This document shows positions 9,939-18,833 of a DNA stretch of 64,000 bases, piece by piece. The notes below the pieces were generated by a model. It did not search any database and was not told the origin of the DNA. It saw only the letters and a list, made by a program, of their open reading frames with translations. Within the stretch, counting starts at the first letter, position 1. Every line of letters starts with the position of its first letter. The DNA comes from Pseudomonas chlororaphis subsp. aurantiaca. Lineage in GTDB: Bacteria; Pseudomonadota; Gammaproteobacteria; Pseudomonadales; Pseudomonadaceae. The stretch covers positions 3,906,001-3,970,000 of the forward strand of contig NZ_CP059162.1 in NCBI RefSeq assembly GCF_013466605.1, written 5' to 3'. The position numbers and the translations under genes are program-made.

Positions 9939-10112
9939 ATGGGCACAGTACTACCGGCACGACCTGCACAAACCCTCTACGTCACTATCCGTCGTGACGA
10001 GTTGCGCGAACTGAAGAACGAGCGCGACCAGTTGAAGCAAGAGCTGGCGCAACTGCGCCTGGCATTGCAGAACCAGGGTCAGGTGGCTGCCGTCACCCAG
10101 CTCCACGCCTGA
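9939..10112 (+). CDS. Short coiled-coil protein, unknown (57 aa)
   Basis: A 57-codon frame from ATG 9939 to TGA 10112, preceded by a GAGGTGAG ribosome-binding site. The first 18 residues are loop-like. Residues 20-45 form a clear heptad helix (RDELRELKNERDQLKQELAQ), then a short Gln/Val-rich tail. It is followed by its own terminator, which supports it being a real gene. I do not know the family; it may be a small oligomerising or adaptor protein. Confidence 0.65.
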   Translation: MGTVLPARPAQTLYVTIRRDELRELKNERDQLKQELAQLRLALQNQGQVAAVTQLHA

Positions 10113-10163
10113 GGATCCGAGGAACCCGCCCGCCGTGGCCGGTCCTTGCAACAGGTTGTTAAT

Positions 10164-10204
10164 GAAGCCGGCCGAGTCCTCGATGGATCGCCGGCTTCTT
10201 TTTG
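10164..10204 (+). terminator. Rho-independent terminator after the 57-aa gene
   Basis: GAAGCCGGC (10164-10172) pairs with GCCGGCTTC (10190-10198) and is followed by TTTTT. Confidence 0.85.
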
Positions 10205-10396
10205 CCCGTCGCCTTTTACCCTATCCGCCTCCTGGCGACGGCATTATCTGACACGCAGGTACCAACTCACAAAGTTTTCACACCTTCTTATGGATACTCC
10301 GGCGCGATATTGCCGCCCCCACGGGCGCGGCGCGCGTTCGCCGAGGTAGTCGAAGCTTTCCGGCGAATGTCATGTTCAATGAAGCTGGAGCGCTCG

Positions 10397-12139
10397 ATGG
10401 CTGTGTTTAAACGCGACAAGACGTCCACGAAAGGGTTTGACTGGACGGGCCTGGGCTGGCTCTTCCTGTTCTTCTGGTACTTCTCCGGCATCACCCAGTT
10501 ACTGATCCAGCTGACCGACACGTCCGGCTTCGCCGGTTTCCGCCAGGCGTTCATCATGAGCGCGATCTGGCTGGCGCCGATGCTGCTGTTCCCGGCCCGC
10601 ACCCGCGCGATGGCCGCCGTCATAGGCGTGGTGCTCTGGGCTTGTTCCATGGCCAGCCTGGGTTACTTCTTCATCTACCAGCAGGAGTTCTCCCAGAGCG
10701 TCATCTTCATCATGTTCGAGTCGAACCCCTCCGAAGCCGGCGAGTACCTGACCCAGTACTTCGCCTGGTGGATGGTGCTGGCGTTCCTCGTCCATACCGC
10801 CTTCGCCATCTTCCTCTGGACCCGCCTGCGCCCGGTCTACCTGCCGCGCGGCCGCGCGCTGGTGGCGGCCATGGCGATCCTGATCGCCGTCGTCGGCTAC
10901 CCGCTGATCAAGCAGACCGCACGCACCGGCAGCTTCGCCGGCGGCCTGGAGAAATTCGAGACGCGCATCGAGCCCGCGGTGCCCTGGCAGATGGTGGTGG
11001 CCTACCGGCGCTACCGCGAGCAGCTGGAAAACATGCAGGGCATGCTCGACAACGTGAGCAAGATCCCGCCGCTGCACAACCTCAAGGACAGCATGGCCAA
11101 CCAGCCTTCGACCCTGGTCCTGGTGATCGGCGAGTCGACCAACCGCCAGCGCATGAGCCTCTACGGCTACCCGCGCCAGACCACGCCGGAACTGGACAAG
11201 CTCAAGGACCAGCTGGCGATCTTCGACAACGTCATCACCCCGCGCCCCTACACCATCGAAGCCTTGCAGCAGGTGCTGACCTTCGCCGACGAAGAAAACC
11301 CCGACCTGTACCTCAAGACCCCGTCCCTGGTCAGCGTGATGAAGCAGGCCGGCTACAAGACCTACTGGATCACCAACCAGCAGACCATGACCAAGCGCAA
11401 CACCATGCTCACCACCTTCTCCGAACAGGCGGACGAGCAGGTCTACCTGAACAACAACCGCAACCAGAACGCCCGCCAGTACGACGGCGACGTGCTGGAG
11501 CCGTTCTCCAAGGCGCTGGCCGACGGCGCGCCGCGCAAGTTCATCGTGGTCCACCTGCTGGGCACCCACATGAGCTACCAGTACCGCTACCCGCCGAGCT
11601 ACGACAAGTTCACCGACCGCAGCGGCGTACCGGCCGGCGTGCGCGACGACCAGGTACCGACCTACAACAGCTACGACAACGCGGTGCTGTACAACGACTT
11701 CGTGGTCTCGAGCCTGATCAAGGACTACGCCAAGACCGCCCCCAACGGTTTCCTGCTGTACCTGTCAGACCATGGCGAAGACGTGTTCGACTCCGCCGGC
11801 CACAACACCCTGGGTCGCAACGAAGGCAAGCCGACCGCGCCGATGTACACCATTCCCTTCATCGCCTGGGCCTCGCCGAAGTGGAAGCAGAACCACGACT
11901 GGAACTTCGCCGGCGACCTCGGCCGTCCCTACAGCAGCTCGCACCTGATCCACACCTGGGCCGACATGGCCGGCCTGAGCTCCGACGAACTGGACCGCAG
12001 CAAGAGCCTGGTCAGCGACAGCTTCAAGCCGCGCCCGCTGCTGATCGGCAATCCTTATGAGCGCAACGAGAAAGCCCTGATCGACTTCAGCCTGATGAAG
12101 CCCAAGGCGCCGCCGCCCACCGCGGTGGTACAAAAATAG
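10397..12139 (+). CDS. cptA: Phosphoethanolamine transferase, CptA type
   Basis: A 580-residue inner-membrane enzyme of the EptA/CptA sulfatase-fold family. It moves phosphoethanolamine from phosphatidylethanolamine to lipopolysaccharide. Five hydrophobic segments fill about residues 20-190. The periplasmic domain carries the catalytic threonine in GESTNRQRM (about Thr248), then YLSDHGEDVFD and HNTLGRNEG for zinc binding. The length equals E. coli CptA, which modifies core heptose, rather than lipid A-specific EptA. The start MAVFKRDK (10397) has GGAG upstream; the open frame reaches back to 10202 without support. Whether it modifies lipid A or core is not decidable here. Confidence 0.85.
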   Translation: MAVFKRDKTSTKGFDWTGLGWLFLFFWYFSGITQLLIQLTDTSGFAGFRQAFIMSAIWLAPMLLFPARTRAMAAVIGVVLWACSMASLGYFFIYQQEFSQSVIFIMFESNPSEAGEYLTQYFAWWMVLAFLVHTAFAIFLWTRLRPVYLPRGRALVAAMAILIAVVGYPLIKQTARTGSFAGGLEKFETRIEPAVPWQMVVAYRRYREQLENMQGMLDNVSKIPPLHNLKDSMANQPSTLVLVIGESTNRQRMSLYGYPRQTTPELDKLKDQLAIFDNVITPRPYTIEALQQVLTFADEENPDLYLKTPSLVSVMKQAGYKTYWITNQQTMTKRNTMLTTFSEQADEQVYLNNNRNQNARQYDGDVLEPFSKALADGAPRKFIVVHLLGTHMSYQYRYPPSYDKFTDRSGVPAGVRDDQVPTYNSYDNAVLYNDFVVSSLIKDYAKTAPNGFLLYLSDHGEDVFDSAGHNTLGRNEGKPTAPMYTIPFIAWASPKWKQNHDWNFAGDLGRPYSSSHLIHTWADMAGLSSDELDRSKSLVSDSFKPRPLLIGNPYERNEKALIDFSLMKPKAPPPTAVVQK

Positions 12140-12185
12140 GTAGCACAGAAATAAGTGATACAGAAATAAGCGATATAAAAATAAG
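12125..12185 (+). repeat. Four degenerate 15-16-bp tandem repeats spanning the cptA stop codon
   Basis: Units begin at 12125, 12140, 12156 and 12171, with approximate consensus g(t/a)nacanaaaaataag. The first unit contains the last codons and TAG stop of cptA, and each later unit carries its own TAA or TGA. Probably a small slippage duplication of the gene end. Confidence 0.7.
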
Positions 12186-12228
12186 CCTTTTCCTACGGGG
12201 CTCGAGCAGCCCCGTAGTACCGGCCTTC

Positions 12229-12252
12229 AATGCCCCTTCATGGGGCATTTTT
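12229..12252 (+). terminator. Rho-independent terminator after cptA
   Basis: AATGCCCC (12229-12236) pairs with GGGGCATT (12242-12249) and is followed by a T-run. A second hairpin, CTACGGGGCT/AGCCCCGTAG, lies just before it. Confidence 0.85.
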
Positions 12253-12262
12253 GCACCTTAAA

Positions 12263-12281
12263 GATAATAATTATTCTCGTT
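12263..12281 (+). promoter_or_regulatory. Fur box upstream of the TonB-dependent receptor
   Basis: GATAATAATTATTCTCGTT closely follows the 19-bp Fur consensus (GATAATGATAATCATTATC), strongest in its left two thirds. It lies 75-93 bases before the receptor ATG, where Fur-Fe2+ would repress transcription in iron-replete cells. Confidence 0.75.
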
Positions 12282-12355
12282 TAGCCTAAATACCCTTCCT
12301 CCTTTTCGTCTCAGTGCAAACGGATTTTTCCCTCGACGACAAGGAGACGGCAACG

Positions 12356-14587
12356 ATGTTGGCGCCATTCACTCGTTCCATGACTTTGATATTCAGCCTG
12401 TGCGGCGCGGTTCTGAGCCCCGAGCTGCTGGCTGAAAACGAACCCGCGCAAAGTGCCGAGCCTGTCGCCCAGGCCCTGGAACTCGATGCCACCAGCGTCA
12501 CCGCCCAGGGCCTGGGCGCGACCACGGAAAACAGCGGTTCCTACACCACCGCCACGCGCCTGAACCTGTCGATCAAGGAAACCCCGCAATCGGTGTCGGT
12601 GGTGACCCGCCAGCAGATGGACGATTTCAAACTCGATACCTTGTCCGAGGTGCTGGGGCAAACCACCGGGGTGGTGGTCCAGCACCTGGACTCCGACCGG
12701 GTGATCTATTCCTCCCGCGGCTACTCCATCAACAACTTCCAGATCGATGGCATGCTCAACACCTTCAACCGCATGAAGTCCGATTCGGACACCATCATCT
12801 ACGACCGCATCGAAGTGGTCCGCGGCGCCACCGGCCTGACCACCGGCGCCGGCGACCCTTCGGCCACCGTCAACATGGTGCGCAAGCGACCGACCCACGA
12901 ATGGGCGGCCAAGGCCGGCGTCAGTGGCGGCAGCTACGACAACTACTACAGCTACGTCGATGTCGGCGGCCCCCTGGCGTTCGACGGTCGCCTGCGCGGG
13001 CGCACGGTGCTGGCCTATCGCGACAGCCAGTCGTTTCGCGACCACTACCAGCTGCAGCGGGAAGTCGGCTACGGCATTCTCGAGGCCGACCTGACCGACA
13101 GCACCACCCTGGCCGTGGGCTACGACTACCAGGACAAGCAGGTCCAGGGCACCTCCTGGGGCACCGTGCCCTACTGGAACGCCTCGGGCGGCAAGGCCAA
13201 CCTGCCGCGCGCCACCAACATGGCGGCGCACTGGAGCTCCTGGCCGCTCAAGGACAAGACCGCCTTCGCCACCCTCGACCAGCGCCTGGGCCATGGCTGG
13301 CACCTGAAAGCCGCCTACACCCACCGCGACAGCGACAGCGACGGCAAGGTCTATTACGGCGGCGCCGGTTTTCCGGAAGCCGACCGCTCGGGCATGACCG
13401 CCTGGGCCAGCCATATGATCGGCACGCAGAAAATGCGCGTGTACGACTTCAACCTGGCCGGTCCCTACAACCTGCTGGGCCGCGAACATGAACTGATGCT
13501 GGGCTACGGCGAGGCCGAGCGCCGCGAGTCGTCGCCCTACACCGTCGACGGCCCGAGACCACCGGGCTACACCAGCATCGCCGACTGGAAATACATGGGC
13601 GGCATCGCCAAGTTTCCCGACACCGTGACCAACCTGCCAGGCTCCGGCGACAGCACCCGGCAAAAGGCCGGCTACCTGGCCACTCGCCTGAGCCTGGGCG
13701 ACGACCTGCATGCGGTGCTCGGCAGCCGTTACGGCAGCTGGAGCGCCCACAGCCGCTCTCGCAGCTACGACGCCGACAACCAGCTGACCAGCCTCGAGGA
13801 CACCCGCCAGCAGCACAACGACATGTGGACGCCCTACGCCGGCCTGCTGTACGACCTCACCCCCGAATACACGGTGTATGTCAGCTACACCGACATCTTC
13901 AAGCCCCAGACCGAGCGCGACGCCAGCCGCAAATACTTGGAACCGATAGTCGGCAGCAACTACGAGCTGGGGCTCAAGGGCAGCCTGCTGGAGGAGCGCC
14001 TGAACCTGGCCACCGCGGTGTTCTGGAGCAAGCAGGACAACGTCGCCGAACTGGACAGTTCGGTGCCGCCGGACCCGGTCACCGGCGAGGAGTTCTACAA
14101 GTCGGGCGGCAAAGGCGGCAAGGTGCGCGGGTTCGAGGCCGAGGTCTCGGGGGAGATCCTCCCGGGCTGGAACCTCACCGCCGGCTACACCTACACCCAT
14201 GCCCTGGACGGCGAAAAGCAGCGTGCCAACGGCGGCGAACCGATGAACATGTTGCGCCTGTCGACGGCCTATCGCCTGCCGGGCCAGTGGCGGGCGCTGA
14301 CCGTCGGCGGCAGCCTGAACTGGCAAAGCGAAATCTACGGCAGCAGCCGGCGGCCGGTGGGGCGCGACGGCAACGGGCGCCTCGTCACCGAAAACACCCG
14401 CATCCACCAGCAGGCCTACAGCGTGGCCGGGCTGATGTCGCGCTACGAGTTCGACCCGCACCTGTCGGCCTCGCTCAACGTCACCAACCTGTTCGACAAG
14501 AAGTACTACGAACGGGTCGGCTTCTATAACGGCGTCTATTGGGGAGAACCGCGCACCATGACCCTGAGCCTGGACTGGAAGCTTTAA
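12356..14587 (+). CDS. TonB-dependent siderophore receptor, FhuE-like
   Basis: A 743-residue outer-membrane ferric-siderophore receptor. A signal peptide (residues 1-26, ending LLAE) precedes a TonB-box-like stretch ALELDATSVTA. The plug domain has LNLSIKETPQSVSVVTRQQM, IDGM and YDRIEVVRGATGL, and a 22-strand-type barrel ends in LSLDWKL. The tail (NVTNLFDKKYYERVGFYNGV through WGEPRTM) is very like FhuE receptors, which take coprogen, ferrioxamine or rhodotorulate-type hydroxamates; the ligand is not proven. No STN signalling domain precedes the plug, so it should not signal through an anti-sigma factor. The ATG at 12356 has AAGGAG before it. Confidence 0.88.
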   Translation: MLAPFTRSMTLIFSLCGAVLSPELLAENEPAQSAEPVAQALELDATSVTAQGLGATTENSGSYTTATRLNLSIKETPQSVSVVTRQQMDDFKLDTLSEVLGQTTGVVVQHLDSDRVIYSSRGYSINNFQIDGMLNTFNRMKSDSDTIIYDRIEVVRGATGLTTGAGDPSATVNMVRKRPTHEWAAKAGVSGGSYDNYYSYVDVGGPLAFDGRLRGRTVLAYRDSQSFRDHYQLQREVGYGILEADLTDSTTLAVGYDYQDKQVQGTSWGTVPYWNASGGKANLPRATNMAAHWSSWPLKDKTAFATLDQRLGHGWHLKAAYTHRDSDSDGKVYYGGAGFPEADRSGMTAWASHMIGTQKMRVYDFNLAGPYNLLGREHELMLGYGEAERRESSPYTVDGPRPPGYTSIADWKYMGGIAKFPDTVTNLPGSGDSTRQKAGYLATRLSLGDDLHAVLGSRYGSWSAHSRSRSYDADNQLTSLEDTRQQHNDMWTPYAGLLYDLTPEYTVYVSYTDIFKPQTERDASRKYLEPIVGSNYELGLKGSLLEERLNLATAVFWSKQDNVAELDSSVPPDPVTGEEFYKSGGKGGKVRGFEAEVSGEILPGWNLTAGYTYTHALDGEKQRANGGEPMNMLRLSTAYRLPGQWRALTVGGSLNWQSEIYGSSRRPVGRDGNGRLVTENTRIHQQAYSVAGLMSRYEFDPHLSASLNVTNLFDKKYYERVGFYNGVYWGEPRTMTLSLDWKL

Positions 14588-14640
14588 CCCGCCTTTCTTC
14601 CTACACGGCCCATCTCAGTGGGTCGTCAGTGCTTCTCATC

Positions 14641-14664
14641 CGGGATGACAGAATTGTCATCCCG
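14641..14664. promoter_or_regulatory. Perfect palindrome matching the CopR/CusR-type box, upstream of ptrA
   Basis: CGGGATGACA-GAAT-TGTCATCCCG has perfect 10-base arms. The core TGACA-N4-TGTCAT matches the known binding pattern of CopR, CusR and CzcR response regulators (TGACA-N4-TGTnAT). It lies about 110 bases before ptrA and 54 bases after the receptor gene. A hairpin here could also aid termination of the receptor transcript, but it lacks a T-run. Confidence 0.72.
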
Positions 14665-14772
14665 CCTTCAGCGCCCTGTTAACCCCCCGTTAATAAGATC
14701 GCACCATACTTCTATTACTGCTTCGTCACAGGGACGCGACGGATTCCGATAACCGTCAATGGGACACCGCAC

Positions 14773-14994
14773 ATGAAAGCCTCCACACTCCTGCTCGCCG
14801 GTCTGATGATTGCCAGCTCGGGTGCAGCGTTCGCCGAAGGCGGCGCTGAACGCATGAAGCACTACTGGGACAACTTCCCCATCAGCCAGCAGATACCCCG
14901 CACCGATAGCGAACAGACGTCCTCCGAGAGCGGGAAAAAACCCCAGGCACCCGCCGCGGACCCGACCCGCGCCCCTGCGCAACCGGACGCCTGA
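14773..14994 (+). CDS. ptrA: Small exported PtrA-like protein
   Basis: A 73-residue secreted protein. A classical signal peptide (MKASTLLLAGLMIASSGAAF, cleavage after AFA) is followed by EGGAERMKHYWDNFPIS, the short conserved block of the PtrA N-terminal family. A disordered Pro/Ala/Ser-rich tail ends the protein. In P. aeruginosa ptrA lies directly upstream of copRS and is strongly copper-induced; it was first described as a type III secretion repressor, while a periplasmic copper-tolerance role is now favoured. Gene order here is the same, and the CopR-type palindrome upstream fits copper control. Confidence 0.78.
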   Translation: MKASTLLLAGLMIASSGAAFAEGGAERMKHYWDNFPISQQIPRTDSEQTSSESGKKPQAPAADPTRAPAQPDA

Positions 14995-15053
14995 AACGCC
15001 CCGAGCTCTACTCCTCTCTGGCGATAATGCTCCTTTGCCAGAGAGGATCTTCC

Positions 15054-15079
15054 GGCGCCCTTTCACGGGCGCCTTTTTT
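15054..15079 (+). terminator. Rho-independent terminator after ptrA
   Basis: GGCGCCC (15054-15060) pairs with GGGCGCC (15067-15073), followed by six T residues. Confidence 0.85.
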
Positions 15080-15494
15080 ATCCCGTCGATATCGGCAACA
15101 TGACCATGGGTTATCAAATTTCTGACGTCAAAATGACAATTACGCCATCTAAGAAACCGTCATTAATCGCTGTATTAACATAAGTTCCCGGCAAACTTAG
15201 ACATACATTGAAACAGTAATAACGATGACACCCCCGCTTGTTGCTCACTACCAGAGAAAAAGCGCCCGGCTGCGGAAAAGGCCAAGCGACCGGCTGTCGA
15301 AAACAGGCACAAGCCGTTGATATCAGTTACTTAAAATCTTGACCCTAAAGCCACTTCAGGCTTGAGCATTCCCCCACCCTAGCGGCTGAGGCTATTTATC
15401 AGCAGCAACTTCGCGGGGTTTTATGGCTGGTCCAACAACAACTTCACATCCAGCGCCATTGAATTCTTTTTAATGATCAAGAGGTCACTTTTCC
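15080..15494 (+). other. Long non-coding gap before copR
   Basis: No supported gene lies here. The first 150 bases are AT-rich and include ATGACAATTACG at about 15133-15144, one half of a possible CopR site. AAGAGGTC just before 15495 is the copR ribosome-binding region. The copR promoter must lie in this gap or be read-through from ptrA past the terminator. Confidence 0.5.
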
Positions 15495-16169
15495 ATGCGC
15501 ATTCTGGTTGTCGAAGACGAGCGTAAAACTGCCGATTACTTGCATCAGGGGCTGACCGAAAGCGGTTATGTGGTCGACCGCGCCGCCACCGGTGTCGACG
15601 GTCTTTACCTGATCGAACAGCAAAACTACGAACTGGTGATTCTGGACGTCAATCTGCCGGAAAAGGACGGCTGGCAAGTGCTGGAAGACATGCGCAAGGA
15701 CAACAGTACCCGGGTGATGATGCTCTCGGCGCGCGGGCGCCTGGCCGACAAGGTCAAGGGGCTGGACCTGGGGGCCGACGATTATCTGGTCAAACCGTTC
15801 GAGTTCCCCGAACTGCTGGCGCGGGTGCGCACCCTGCTGCGGCGCAGCGAGAACCTGCCGGCGACCGACACCCTGCGGGTCGCCGACCTCGAGCTCGACC
15901 CGCGCCGGCACCGGGCCTATCGCGGTTCGCGGCGCATCGACCTGACCACCAAGGAATTCACCCTGTTGCAGGTGCTGATGCGCCAGTCGGGCGAGGTGCT
16001 GACCCGGACCCAGATCATTTCCCTGGTCTGGGACATGAACTTCGACTGCGACACCAACGTGGTGGAAGTCTCCATCAGCCGCCTGCGGGCGAAGATCGAC
16101 GATGCCAGCGATATCAAGCTGATCCACACCATCCGTGGCGTCGGCTATGTCCTGGAAGTGCGCCAATGA
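15495..16169 (+). CDS. copR: Copper-responsive response regulator CopR (OmpR family)
   Basis: A 224-residue OmpR/PhoB-type regulator. The receiver domain has acidic residues E7/D8, phospho-acceptor Asp51 (VILDVNLPEKDGW) and Lys100 (DYLVKPF). The winged-helix DNA-binding domain ends IHTIRGVGYVLE. The wording is that of the metal group CusR/CopR/CzcR/IrlR. Assignment to copper rests on context: ptrA upstream, copS downstream, and TGACA-N4-TGTnAT boxes before both ptrA and the distant copA. It overlaps copS by ATGA. Confidence 0.88.
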   Translation: MRILVVEDERKTADYLHQGLTESGYVVDRAATGVDGLYLIEQQNYELVILDVNLPEKDGWQVLEDMRKDNSTRVMMLSARGRLADKVKGLDLGADDYLVKPFEFPELLARVRTLLRRSENLPATDTLRVADLELDPRRHRAYRGSRRIDLTTKEFTLLQVLMRQSGEVLTRTQIISLVWDMNFDCDTNVVEVSISRLRAKIDDASDIKLIHTIRGVGYVLEVRQ

Positions 16170-17584
16170 AAGCCTCGCAACGCACCGCCAGCAGCCTGTC
16201 TATGCGCCTGGGCCTGACCGTCAGCCTGATGGGCGCCGGCCTGGTTTTGCTGCTCGCCACCCTGGCGTACCTGGCCCTCAGTCATGAACTGGGCAGCCTG
16301 GCGCGGCAAAGCCTGGACAGCAAGCTCGAACAGATCCGCCATACCCTGACCAGCGACCTGAAGACCGGCGATATCGCCGCCCGCCCGCATTCGCTGCTGG
16401 ACCTGGTGATGGGCCACGACAACCTGCACCTGAGCATTTTCGGCGCCGATCCCCGGGCCGAAGCGCTGCTGAACATCGGCAACCGCAACCTGGGTCCGCT
16501 ACCCGAAGCCCTGACCCAGCCGGAGAGCCCGGCGTTCCTCGACTGGCTCGACAGCGCCGGCAACCGGTTGCTCAGCGCCTCCAGCCTGATAACCCTGCGC
16601 AATGGCGAACAGGTGCGGGTGGTGCTGTCCCTGGACCGGGCCAACGACCAGGCGCTGCTCAGTGCCTACCTGCGGTCCACGGTGATCGCCCTGCCCTTGC
16701 TGCTGATGCTGATCGGCATCGGCGCCTGGTGGGTGGTGCAGCGCGGCCTGGCGCCGTTGCAGCAGTTCAGCCGGGTGGCCGCCAAGGTCACCACCCAGGA
16801 TCTGACCCATCGCCTGTCGCCGGACAACCTGCCGCGGGAGCTGGCCGAGCTGGCCCACAGCATCAATTTCATGCTGCACCGGCTCGACGGCGGCGTGCAG
16901 CAACTCTCGCAATTCTCCGACGACCTGGCCCACGAGCTGCGCTCGCCCATCACCAACCTGATGGGCAAGGCCCAGGTCACCTTGTCCCGGGAACGCCCGC
17001 CCCATGAATACAAGGCAGTGCTGGAGTCTAGCACCGAGGAGCTGGAGCGCCTGACCCGGATCGTCAGCGACATGCTGTTCCTCGCCCAGGTCAGCCACCC
17101 GGCCTCCCAGGTGGCGTTCGAAGAAATCTCCCTGGGCGAAGAAGCGCGGCGGGTCATGGAACTGTTCGCCCTGAGCGCCGAGGAAAAACACCTGGGCATC
17201 AGCCTTTCCGGCGATGGCCTGGTGTACGGCGACCGCCTGATGATCCAGCGGGCGATCTCCAACCTGCTGTCCAACGCCATCCGCCACAGCCCCCGGGCGG
17301 CGAGCATTTCGATCCTGGTGGAGGAACACGATTCGAGCGTGTCGCTGTCGGTGGGCAACCCCGGCGCCGGTATCCCGGAGCAGCATCTGGAACACCTGTT
17401 CGAGCGTTTCTACCGGGTCGACAGCAGCCGCTCGCGCGCCGAAGGCGGTACGGGACTGGGCTTGGCGATCGTACGCTCGATCATGAACCTGCATCAGGGG
17501 CGGACCGAGGTCAGCAGCGTACCGGGCAGCTTTACCTTGTTCCGCCTGGTGTTTGCCCGGCCCAATCATCCGTCGCGGGTGTAA
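16166..17584 (+). CDS. copS: Heavy-metal sensor histidine kinase CopS
   Basis: A 472-residue inner-membrane kinase. A transmembrane segment lies at about residues 15-38, a periplasmic metal-sensing domain at about 40-170, a second transmembrane segment at about 172-192, then HAMP. The phospho-accepting His256 is in DDLAHELRSPITNL, the N box is NLLSNAIRHSP, and the G boxes are GNPGAGIPE and GGTGLGLAIV. This is the layout of the CusS/CopS/IrlS family, which senses periplasmic copper or silver. It starts inside the copR stop codon (ATGA), so the pair is translated together. Confidence 0.88.
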   Translation: MKASQRTASSLSMRLGLTVSLMGAGLVLLLATLAYLALSHELGSLARQSLDSKLEQIRHTLTSDLKTGDIAARPHSLLDLVMGHDNLHLSIFGADPRAEALLNIGNRNLGPLPEALTQPESPAFLDWLDSAGNRLLSASSLITLRNGEQVRVVLSLDRANDQALLSAYLRSTVIALPLLLMLIGIGAWWVVQRGLAPLQQFSRVAAKVTTQDLTHRLSPDNLPRELAELAHSINFMLHRLDGGVQQLSQFSDDLAHELRSPITNLMGKAQVTLSRERPPHEYKAVLESSTEELERLTRIVSDMLFLAQVSHPASQVAFEEISLGEEARRVMELFALSAEEKHLGISLSGDGLVYGDRLMIQRAISNLLSNAIRHSPRAASISILVEEHDSSVSLSVGNPGAGIPEQHLEHLFERFYRVDSSRSRAEGGTGLGLAIVRSIMNLHQGRTEVSSVPGSFTLFRLVFARPNHPSRV

Positions 17585-17609
17585 TGCTGCTGATTGCAGG
17601 AGCGTGACT

Positions 17610-18812
17610 TCAGGCCCCCAGCAGCAGGCCGACGGCGCCACCAGCGAGCACCACCAGCCAGGACGGCAGCCTCCAGCGCATCAACGCGGCCAGGGCCAGC
17701 AGCGCCAGCGCCAGGTCCAGCGGCTTGAGGATGGTGCTGGTCCACAGCGGGTCGTACAGCGCCGCCGCCAGCAGGCCGACCACCGCTGCATTGACTCCGG
17801 CCAGCGCGGCCTGGACCCAGCCCAGGTGGCGCAGGTTCTGCCAGAACGGCAGGACGCCGACGATCAGCAGCATGGCCGGCAGGAAAATCATCACCAGGCA
17901 CAGCAGCGCGCCGCTCCAGCCGTCGATGGCTGCGCCGAGAAAGGCCGAGAAAGAAAACAAGGGCCCCGGCACCGCCTGGGCGGCGGCATAACCGGCGAGG
18001 AACAGATCGTTGCTCAGCAGGCCCGGTGCGACCACCTCGCTCTGCAATAGCGGCAGCACCACATGGCCGCCACCGAACACCAGGGCACCGGCGCGATAGA
18101 AACCGTCGGCCAGCACCAGCGACAGGCTGGGCCAGAACCCGGCCAGCAGCGGCAAAGCCGCCAGCAACAGGGCAAATAGCACAAGGGCCAGGTAGCCCGT
18201 ACGCTTGCCGACCATAATCGCCAGGCCGTCTTCGCGGTTGTTGAAGGTCGGCTGGAGCAGGCCCGCGCCGACCACGCCCGCCAGCAACATGACGCAGACC
18301 TGGCCGAGGGTGCTCGGCCAGAGCAGCACACTGGCCGCCGAGGCAAGTGTGATCAGCATGCGCAGCGGCCCGCGGCACAAGGCATGGGCCATGCCCCACA
18401 ACGCCTGGGCCACCACCGCCACCGCGACTATCTTCAGGCCATGCACCAGTCCGCCGGGCAGCCCCGTGCCGCTACCGGTCAAGCCCATGGCCAGGGCAAT
18501 CAGGATCAGCGCCGAGGGCAAGGTGAACCCCAGCCAGGCACTCAGCGCACCGGCCAGGCCGGCCCGCGACCAGCCGAGGGCGAAGCCCACCTGGCTGCTG
18601 GCGGGCCCCGGGAGGAACTGGCACAGGGCAATCAGTTCGGCATAGGCCGCCTCGCTCAGCCAGGCGCGGCGCTGGACGAACTCGGTACGGAAGTACCCCA
18701 GGTGCGCCACCGGCCCGCCGAAGGAGCTCAGCCCCAGCCGCAGGAACACCAGGAACACCGCCCAGGCGCTGTCACGGTGGATCACGGGGGCATGCTGGGG
18801 GCGTGAATTCAT
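17610..18812 (-). CDS. chrA: Chromate transporter ChrA (CHR family, two-domain)
   Basis: A 400-residue polytopic membrane protein made of two homologous halves, the long-chain CHR arrangement. The first half carries FGGPVAHLGYFRTEFVQRR and CQFLPGPASSQVGFALG. The second carries FGGGHVVLPLLQSEVV and GYAAAQAVPGPLFSFSAF. ChrA exports chromate by proton antiport. It converges on copS, with only 25 bases between the stops. Confidence 0.92.
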   Translation of the reverse strand: MNSRPQHAPVIHRDSAWAVFLVFLRLGLSSFGGPVAHLGYFRTEFVQRRAWLSEAAYAELIALCQFLPGPASSQVGFALGWSRAGLAGALSAWLGFTLPSALILIALAMGLTGSGTGLPGGLVHGLKIVAVAVVAQALWGMAHALCRGPLRMLITLASAASVLLWPSTLGQVCVMLLAGVVGAGLLQPTFNNREDGLAIMVGKRTGYLALVLFALLLAALPLLAGFWPSLSLVLADGFYRAGALVFGGGHVVLPLLQSEVVAPGLLSNDLFLAGYAAAQAVPGPLFSFSAFLGAAIDGWSGALLCLVMIFLPAMLLIVGVLPFWQNLRHLGWVQAALAGVNAAVVGLLAAALYDPLWTSTILKPLDLALALLALAALMRWRLPSWLVVLAGGAVGLLLGA

Positions 18813-18833
18813 CGGCCGGCGGGCTCCTGGGGT

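Noticed and set aside
12311..14461. 716-codon open frame opposite the TonB receptor
   Set aside because: Antisense shadow of an obvious receptor; no ribosome site and no domain.
15131..15165. Possible third CopR box before copR (ATGACAATTACG)
   Set aside because: Only one half-site is convincing; the second half does not match TGTnAT at the right spacing.
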